Positions 43,401 to 52,400 of a stretch of 64,000 nucleotides of DNA are shown in pieces. Under the pieces are notes generated by a model. It was not told the DNA's origin and did not search any database. It saw nothing but the letters and a program-made list of their open reading frames with translations. Each line of letters starts with the position of its first letter. Position 1 is the first letter of the stretch. Made by a program: the position numbers and the translations under genes. Source of the stretch: Echinometra lucunter (lineage: Eukaryota; Echinodermata; Echinoidea; Camarodonta; Echinometridae); the NCBI GenBank assembly GCA_029962745.1, contig CM057152.1, positions 20,891,310-20,955,309 on the forward strand. The letters are read 5' to 3'.

Positions 43401-46400
43401 AAATTTAGACTGCATCCATTCATTTTGAAATTCTCTTTTATGAAAAAGGCCTTAATCAAGCGTGGAGCAAAAGTGAATGCTATCGATGTTGGTCATAAGA
43501 CACCCCTTCTCTGGGCCTCTAGTGCAGGGAGCAGTGAAGCTTGTAAGCTGCTCATTGAAGCGGGGGCCGACATCACATTAGCTGATCTAGATGGACTTAC
43601 AGGTATGAGATCAACCCCTCCCCTGGTTGGATCAGTTGTTTCATGATGAGTTACCTGCAGGGATGGAGTCGAGGCCGGCCTCGAGGCCACATTTTGCCGG
43701 CCTTGGCCTTGGGCTCGGTCCGAGTCACGTGTACAAAGTCTATGGGAGAAATTTTTATCCAGCGGCCTCGTGACTCGGAACTGCCGGCCTTGACTCCATC
43801 ACTGGTTACCTGCAGCTAAGCTTTGCACAAAAAAAAATGTATTTGGAAAAAACACCCTTTCAACATTGCAGAAGTTGGATAGACAACAAACTTGGTTGTG
43901 AATCACTCTAACAAAATTTCTTAGTGATTGTAAGCTGAAAATCTTTTCCTTTACCTACTAATGTAACCAAAAAAAAACTTTTGTCTTTTCAAGATAGAAG
44001 GAAATGTGTTGTCATTCTTAGTATAGAAATGACAACAATAGGAACATAGGAGTATGTTTACTCTTCTTGTGCTTCGCATACATCAGAAAGAAAATAAAAA
44101 TCATTCTCCTGATGATGGTAAGAACATGCTTACCGAAATGTTGAGAATGAGTAGGTCCTTTTCAAGACCACAACCATTTCCAAGAAATAAAACATGGTGA
44201 ACCATAAAGCCTTCAACTGCCATGCATTCTTCCACCATGGAAACCTTCAAAGGTTGAAAAAAAAAATCAGTTGAAATGTGAGACCTGAGAAAACATACAT
44301 TTCATCGGCAGTGACTGAAACAAGAATATTAATGTGCTCATTCATCTCCTTCAATTTAAGCCCTTCACTGTGCAGTCACATGTGACCATCCAACCTGTGT
44401 GGAGACACTCCTGAAAGAATGTGGTGCTGCCGTCGACACCCCGGATAAGAATGGCTGCACTCCTCTCTTCTATGCCGCTTCCATGGACCAAGTGGGTAAT
44501 GTCCAAACACTACTGGAGAGTGGGGCTTCCCCCAACCACACTGACAATAAGGGAAAGAGGTAAGCTCAAAAGCTTGTGTATCTTACCAAATGCCTTGCTC
44601 AGTTTAGTATTGTGTTGTAGCATCACCTTGTGGCAGGGTTATGCTGGATCGTGGTTTGTATGTCGTCAGCCTTTTCAGTGCCATGATTGTAGGTAACTTC
44701 ACCGGGAGCGTTTCACAAAGTGTCATGTTGGTGATTTTTACTCACAAATTTGCTCTCAGCCAATCAGATGCAAGGACTTTCAGTAGCTTATATAACAGTT
44801 GTCAGTAAAAATCACTGACAAATACACTTCATGAAATGCTCCCCAGAAGCTATTGTAATTGAATTGTTATCTTCTACTGGCATGGTGGCAGCGGTGGGAT
44901 ATCTTTTACTAGCATCCTCAAAATAATTTATTATGATTTTAACTCCATATCAGTTAGTGTGAATGCACTTATTATTTGTAAGAAAGTGTTCAAGCTGTTT
45001 ATAATTTTTTTTATTTTACAATTTCTACACTTTTTCCACTGCCCCTCTCTCTTTCTGTCTCCCTCCCACCTACTCTCTTTGGTTGTCTCTTTTCCTTGAT
45101 CTCTCTTCACCTCTACTTCCCTCTCTCTTTCTCTCTCTTAAATATAGGTCTCTGTTTTCTCTACTCTGTGTTTTTCTATGGTTTTTTTTTTCTTGTTCCG
45201 TCCCTGCATTCCATGTTTTAAATTTCTTCTTATTATTTCACTTCTAAGCTCTGAAACCCATTCATATGACATCCATCAGATAAACCTTTCTCTTACGATA
45301 TTCCTTCTATTCCAGCCCAATGCACTGTGCTGCAGGCTCAGCCTCTCTGGATGCTATACAGCTCCTCCAGGAGCATGATGGCTCCATGAACAAAGCAGGA
45401 GCAGAGGGGGAGACTCCCTTTCATGCAGCCATACAGAAGGGTGATCTCGGTAAGTGGATCTGGTAATTTGTCTTCTCTCATGGCATCATTGATGTTGAAA
45501 TTCATGTTTTAACATTTTCTAGCATGATACATGCAATTTATGATTAATTCTGTGAAAAGCCTTGCACTTGGCTAAAGCAGTAGAATGAGATTCCATGAAA
45601 TCTGATAAAGAAATATTCATGTGCTCATGCTATGCAGTTACAGTGAGATTTATTGCAATGTCATAAAACAAAATTGCATTTGGACCTTTTAATCTTGTTG
45701 CTCTCTGCAGTCGATTTGTTGTCGTTATTAAACTCTTGTGACCCTTTTATAATCACAAGTGTAACTTATATCCGCCTCAATACGGATATATATGTAGGAC
45801 ACAGAAAACTGCAAACGCCCAACTACAAATTTTTTCGTAGTTGAAGAGTCAGGATCATTTATCTAAGGGAGCAACTAAACTTGTAAGAGCAGTCAAAGTG
45901 AACCCTCTATTTTTTTTTCCTGTGATTGTAACAGATATCGTCAAGTTCATGATTGAAAATGGATGCAAGCCGGATTTGCCTGATAAGAGAGGTCGTACAC
46001 CACTCCACATAGCGGCAGGAAATGCCAACGTGGATTTGTGCCGATTTCTCGTAGATCTGAAAGCAGACATTGATGCTGTCTACAAAAGTGATAATGTGAG
46101 TTTAAGTCCTTGTAGAAATCCTATTTTAGATTATGGATGTGAGGCCTTGAGTCCCCTCTCTCTCTTTTCCCTACTGTCTATAAATAATTGGATGGAAAAT
46201 GCCTCATAACTGTTACCTGTCACGATACATGCTTCAGGATTTGTTTCTGTTGAGTCTTTATGTGTGTATTTAACCAAGTTTATAAAAAGAGAGATGATAT
46301 GTTTTGAAGTCTTTCAAGAAAATTTACCAGTATTTGTACTTCAGAGATGCAAATAGCTTCAAATTCATTCATGTACTGAACAAATGTCATACTCTTCCAT

Positions 46401-49400
46401 TTTCTGTGTAACATAATTCCATAGAGCTGCATTATGTTAGTAAACCATGAATGGGTTTACCCTGTTAGTTTTATTTCTTTTACCCATATCCCAGGGCCTA
46501 AGAATGACTCCCTTAGACTGTGCCTGGGACAGCGGCGCTGTGTCTTGTATGGACTATCTTGCTTCCATTGGTGCTAAGAGAGGTAGAGAGCTAGACAACA
46601 AAAAGGCTCTTAAGCCAATTACCAACTCACGACCTCCCACACAATCTACCAAGCCCAAACAGGACAAGTCTAGTGTTAGCAGACAAAAGAGTGCAACTGC
46701 ATCTGCCAGCAGAGATGAGAAACGTGCCAAAGAGGGCGCTACTGATCATAAAGAAGGTGATGGTCCAGCATCTCCAAGGAATGAAGCATCCATCACTGAG
46801 AAGAGTCCTTACATGAAGGCTCCACATTCAAACTATGACCATGCAGAGAAGAGGAATGAGGAGGAACAGAGGGAGGCAGAGGAGAGAAAGAGCCTGAGAT
46901 CAACACTGGTGGAAAAGAAATTAGCAGATTGGGAGAGCTATATCAAAGGTATGTAAACTTCTTAACTACATTGTCAGGTCACCAGATACAAATTATTGCA
47001 GTAGTGTCATTCTTCTTCTTCTTCTTCTTCTCCTCCTCCTCCTCCTCCTCCTCCTCCTCCTCTTCTCCTCTTCTCCTCCTCCTCCTCTTCTCCTCTTGTC
47101 CTCCTCCTCTTCTTCTCCTCCTCCTCCTCCTCTTCTTCTCCTCCTCCTCCCCCTCCTCCTCTTCTGCTCCTCTCCTCCTCCTCCTCCTCTTCTCCTCCTC
47201 TTCTCCTCCTCCTCCTCCTATTCTTCTTCTTCTTCTTCCTCCTCCTCCTCCTCCTCCTCCTCTTCTTCTTCCTCCTCCTCCTCCTCCTCCTCTTCCTCCT
47301 CCTCCTCCTCCTCCTCCTCTTCTTCCTCCTCCTCTTCTTCTTCTTCATCCTCCTCCTCCTCCTCCTCTTCTTCTTCTTCCTCCTCTTCTTTTTCTTCTTC
47401 GTCTTCCTCTTCCTCCTCATCTTCTTCTTCTTCCTCCTTCTCCTTATCCTCTTCCTCTTCCTCTTCCTCTTCCTCTTCCTCTTCTTTTTCTTCTTCATTA
47501 TTATTATAATATTGATATGATGATGATTGTTGTGGTTGTTGTTTTTGTTGTTGTTATCAGGTTATTATATACTTGTTATGTTATTCCTTTCAATGTGGAA
47601 TTTCTCTTTAGAACATGTCAACTTCCTGGATGACTTGCTGGAGGTGAAACATGAGAGGCTGGAATCCATTCAATCTCATGCCATCGAGGAGAAGGAGTCT
47701 CTGGTGCAAAAACTGGAAGAGATCAGAGAAGAGATGGAGAAGAGGATGGAGATGAAAAACTCTGAAGCCGAGAAACTTAGAGTAAGTTAGGATTGTTGAT
47801 GATAATATATAGTATAACCACTGTCAGTCATCTGAGCTGGTCATTTCTTTGCAAAATTTTGCTGCCCTAATTTTTGATAGCAATGAGACTGAGAGGAGGC
47901 GCTGTGGCTCAGTGGTAGAGCAGTGGTTTCGTAACCGGGAGTACCCGGGTTCGAAACCAAGCGGATGCGCTAATGCCCTTTGGTAAGGTATTAATCCTCA
48001 TTACCAAGTCCTTCGGACGGGACTTAAAGCCGTCGGTCCTCTGGTTGCTTACTAACAAGCATACACATGCTTTCTTAGCAGTCAGGTAAAAATAACCCAC
48101 CATTTAACCATTTTTAACCATTTATTTTTTCATTTTACCTTGGTCTCCCTATTGACTTCATGTGCACAGACAAGGCAAAATATACCTTTGAATGTTCCAC
48201 TCTCTCACATCCTAGAACTTAAGAATGAAGACAAACATAGACAGATGAATAAATAATCACAGCTTGTGCAAAAGATGAAATTACAAATTAAACACATTAC
48301 AAATAGACAAAAGTGCAGTAGGAAGGGATATAACATGAAAGGTAAAGGTGATTGATTATATGCCAAATTAAACAGATGCTTTTTAGGTTATTTTGAGATT
48401 ATTTTTATTTGATGAGGCCAAAGGCTGCAGCACATTATACTATCTGGCTGTGACCCAAGTTTGAAACAAATTGCATTTTGCACTCAATGTGAAATTAAAA
48501 ACGAGTACACTTATCAAATACTGGAATCAAAATTTTGGTTTGCTGCAAGCTTCTTACTTTGAGTAAAGAATAAATCAGCTTCAAATCATAGGCAATTGCA
48601 AGACTACTATGACATCACTCCAAGTCACTATCCATTTTGCTTTTTCTTCTTGAAGGATGCTTGTAGTAGCCCAAAATTTTGATTTCAGTATTTATATGGC
48701 TATTCAGAATTTTGATCGTTGTGAATTTACATGTCTTAATGTTCATCAAGTGCAAAAACAAATTTTTTAGAGCGATTGTATGGCGCATTATAGTAAAGTA
48801 CATATATCATTATGTTATGTCATTGTAGTTTAGAATATGTTCAAGTATATATTACCTGTAATATCTGAGAAGTCTTTATTTCCCTATCCATGACCACCTC
48901 AGAAATGATAGTGCATTAATAAATGCTTAGCATTGTTGCTATAGGTATCATTGTCATTTGATGGAGGACTTGATGCGGTTGGCAACAAATTTTTAGTCTT
49001 TCTCATGGTCACGCTGCCAAGATGGGTCTTTGAAGAGGAAATAAAGAGTACTTGAATGTTTGAATTATTGATAGATTCTGCCAGTTAGTTCTTTGAACAT
49101 CCATTTTAAGGAACTATCAGCCAGCATTCGTAAGTCATATATGATGAAGGAAGCTACCAAAATTGACGTGATTGATTCCCTGGTTGTCACGGTGGTGATC
49201 CCTCTTTGATCGATGACCATTTTCAAAAGCTGGATTTCAGTTTCATCAAGGTTTGTGTTTGCTTTTGTCACAGGAAGAGAAAAGAAAACAGCATGCAGAA
49301 GAAAAGAGATTAACGGATGAACGATGGAAGAAGATTCAGCAGCATTATTCTGTAAGTTTACTCAATTCTTTGGATTGCCACCATGTCGTCTGTTTGGAGC

Positions 49401-52400
49401 CAGAAGGGCGTTACACATATACCTTAACATATAATAGTAGTTAATGCCCTTCTGGCTCTGGACAGATAATATATACCAAGCCCCCCACCCCATAGAAAGA
49501 TAGATCTTTCATAATGTTCTTTAATTCTTTAGTCAAAGTTTTTGCAGTTTTAAAATGAGATTGCTTGGGGTCCATATTTGACCCTAAAGTCCTTCCATGA
49601 CCCCATCCCCTGTGAAAGCATAGAGAGGATCAATGAATGGCCGTTGATTGTGTTGATCACTACTCCCATGTGCAAATCACATCCAGTATTGCAGGTCTGA
49701 AATTGTTATATCACAAATGTGCTGTCATCGATAAAGGAAGATGAAGAAATTGCAATATTTACAATGCATTATACATTTAGCTATGTTTATTTTATAAGAT
49801 ATTGCTGGGGAAAGTTGAATTTTCTTTTTTTTAAGCAACGCACTGTATTATTTTTCCTTTCAGAGCATTGATAGCAAAGTGAGCAACCAGATGACCCTTC
49901 ATCAACAAGCAACTCAGTCTTTGGACAAGAAGATGGCTCAGATGGAGAAGAAGAGAGTAAGGAGAGAGAAGACTGACATGGAATTAGCATCAAGGCGATC
50001 TCACTCAAGGAATTCTAACTTGGATGAGTAAGTTCCAATCACGGTTTTGTCTTAACTGATATCTTGTAAGTTTGTTAGAAATATATCAGTTGAATTATAA
50101 TTTTCAAAGAAAGTTGTAACAAGAGAAATTGTCATATGAATAAGTTGAACAGAGGCATAAGGAAAATATCTCGCATTGTAAATGCAAAAATTATCTTCAC
50201 CTGAAATATCTTAAGATTGGTAATGATATCTTTTTTGTATTCCAGAACATTTTCAAATGGCAACAATTTAAAGTTGTGTGCCATGATGTAATACTGCCCT
50301 CTTGGGTCATGAATATGATCAGTTGTTGCTGTTAAACAGTTGCCCTTCTAGGCACTGTGTCCTAGCCATATCCTCAAATGTTCACATAATCAAGATTTAA
50401 CTACCTGTACCAGTATTGCAGTTAAAAAATTAGTCCTTACAATAGTGGTGTCAGCAGTGGGATTTGGTGACATACCCAATTTGTAGATCTGGACCAGTTG
50501 ACAAATTTGATAGAAAATTTTCGGTTTTATGTGAGATATGATCTTGCTTCGCCATTAAATAAAGGACACCAGTCACAATCAAAAGTCATTTAGATGGCGT
50601 GGGTTCATATCCCACTGCTGCCACCACACCATTAAATAAACAGACACCAGTCACAATAATCTCAAGGTTTACTCTACAGTGTAATGTAGCATCATAACAC
50701 AAACAGAAGCTGGCCGAAAAGGGGCAATAAACAACAACAAATTAGCATACATATACAGCATAACCCAATGGCACTTTAGATAAAGATATTCAATTAGTTT
50801 CTTTGTTATTAATTCAAATATTTCTGTTGTTCCACAGTAACGAGAGAATCCAGAAGCATGTGGACTGGATAAAGAGGAAGAATAAAGAATACCTTGAGAA
50901 GAAGAATGCTGTAAAAGTACAAGGACATATCAAGGTCAACAGTGCAGCTCTCAACGCTCACCTCAAAAGTAAGCTAATCATATTTCTAATAATCAAGACT
51001 TCATGATTCTGTGAAAGTTTTATGTAAATGTCACTAATCTTCCTGTTTGATAGTCCTAAAGAGGGGTAAAAAGAATATAAACTGCCAATTGCTTTGATGA
51101 GGAAGAGATATTTGTTTGATTTCTCTAGGACTCTTGATGACGGACAGTCAAGCTGTCCGGAACGTTGACTCTTCTCTCCTCATCGCCTTCTCGTCTGGTT
51201 TATAGTCCTTTTCAGGACTTCACTCATTCTCAAGAAAGATTCACTCCATTCTCTCTTACTCTTTATCTCACCTCTCCATTTCTTTTCCTCTCAACTTTCT
51301 CCACTTTCCCTTTAACTTAAAGGAGAATGCAACCCAGCCATCGGTTTGCTTCCATTGAATGAAGAAGAACAAGAAGAGTAAAAAGTGAAAGTTTGAGCAA
51401 ATCAGACAATCTGTTCAAGAGTTCAACATTGAAAGTTTAAATAAATCCTTATTATGGGGATCCTTGAGTTGGCAACTCCACCAGCATCTGTGATGTCATC
51501 GTGGAAAACTCTCCATTCATTTTGTACACAGAATTTCACATTTTCTTCATTTTCAAGAAAAATTGAAATTTGTTTGATTTATTGTTTGGGTATGACATGG
51601 CTACATCAATTCTGCAAGCATTTTGGGAAGAATTATGTTGATTCCTGACTTGAAATTGCATAAAAATCTATTTCTTTGAAGATTTATGTACAAAATGAAT
51701 GGAGAGTTGTCCACAATGACATCACAGGTGCTGGCAAAGTTGCCAACTCAAGGATCTCCATAACAGGGATTTATTGAAACTTTCAAAATTCATAACTCTT
51801 GAACAGATTGCCGATTTTGCTCAAACTTTCACTGTTAACTCTTCTTGGTCATCTCCATTCACTAAGAGCACACTGATGCCTGGGTTGCATTCTCCTTTTA
51901 AAGGGGGTACCCAATGCTGAAACAATGTTAGCTCATTTAAAAGAGCATGATTTTATCAGCAGAAAATCATCTGCCTTAAGTTTTTTAAAAAGTTGTGTTG
52001 CCAAGGAAACCCCCAAATGTGGTAAGATTTCAGGATATTTTTGACCCCTCAGCTGTGACCCGGTTTCAACTGGTCACCCACTTTTACGTCAAAATGACGT
52101 CAAAGTGGGTACCTTGTCGCGCACTTCTAGCAAAATGCGCGCAAGGTATAATACATATTGTACAGTCTAGCGCGCGGCACAACTGCAATGCGCAAAGCTG
52201 GGTACCCACTTTGACGTCATACCTCATACTCAAATTTTTTGGTCAGCTCTTGACTTTTTATGAGAAAATTAGCCAAAATGTATTGATTTTGATTGAAAAA
52301 TCATCAAATTTTTAATGTCAGTCTTCTTAGAATTCTATTCTCGATCATATATCAAAAATTTTGTTACCATTGTGTAATCACTTTAATAGTCCTTTTCAGG

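Noticed and set aside
44101..44188. Histone gene 3' end in the ankyrin intron
   Set aside because: No histone coding sequence precedes the stem-loop on this strand; the upstream sequence is a hammerhead-like fold and intron.
47007..47633. Long open frames on both strands (up to 234 codons) in the C/T tract
   Set aside because: They encode only Ser/Pro/Leu or Arg/Lys/Glu runs from (CTT/CCT)n repeats and overlap an intron of the ankyrin gene.
47893..47970. Genuine tRNA gene
   Set aside because: A and B boxes are good, but the acceptor stem does not close and the sequence continues into a conserved body, so it is called a SINE.
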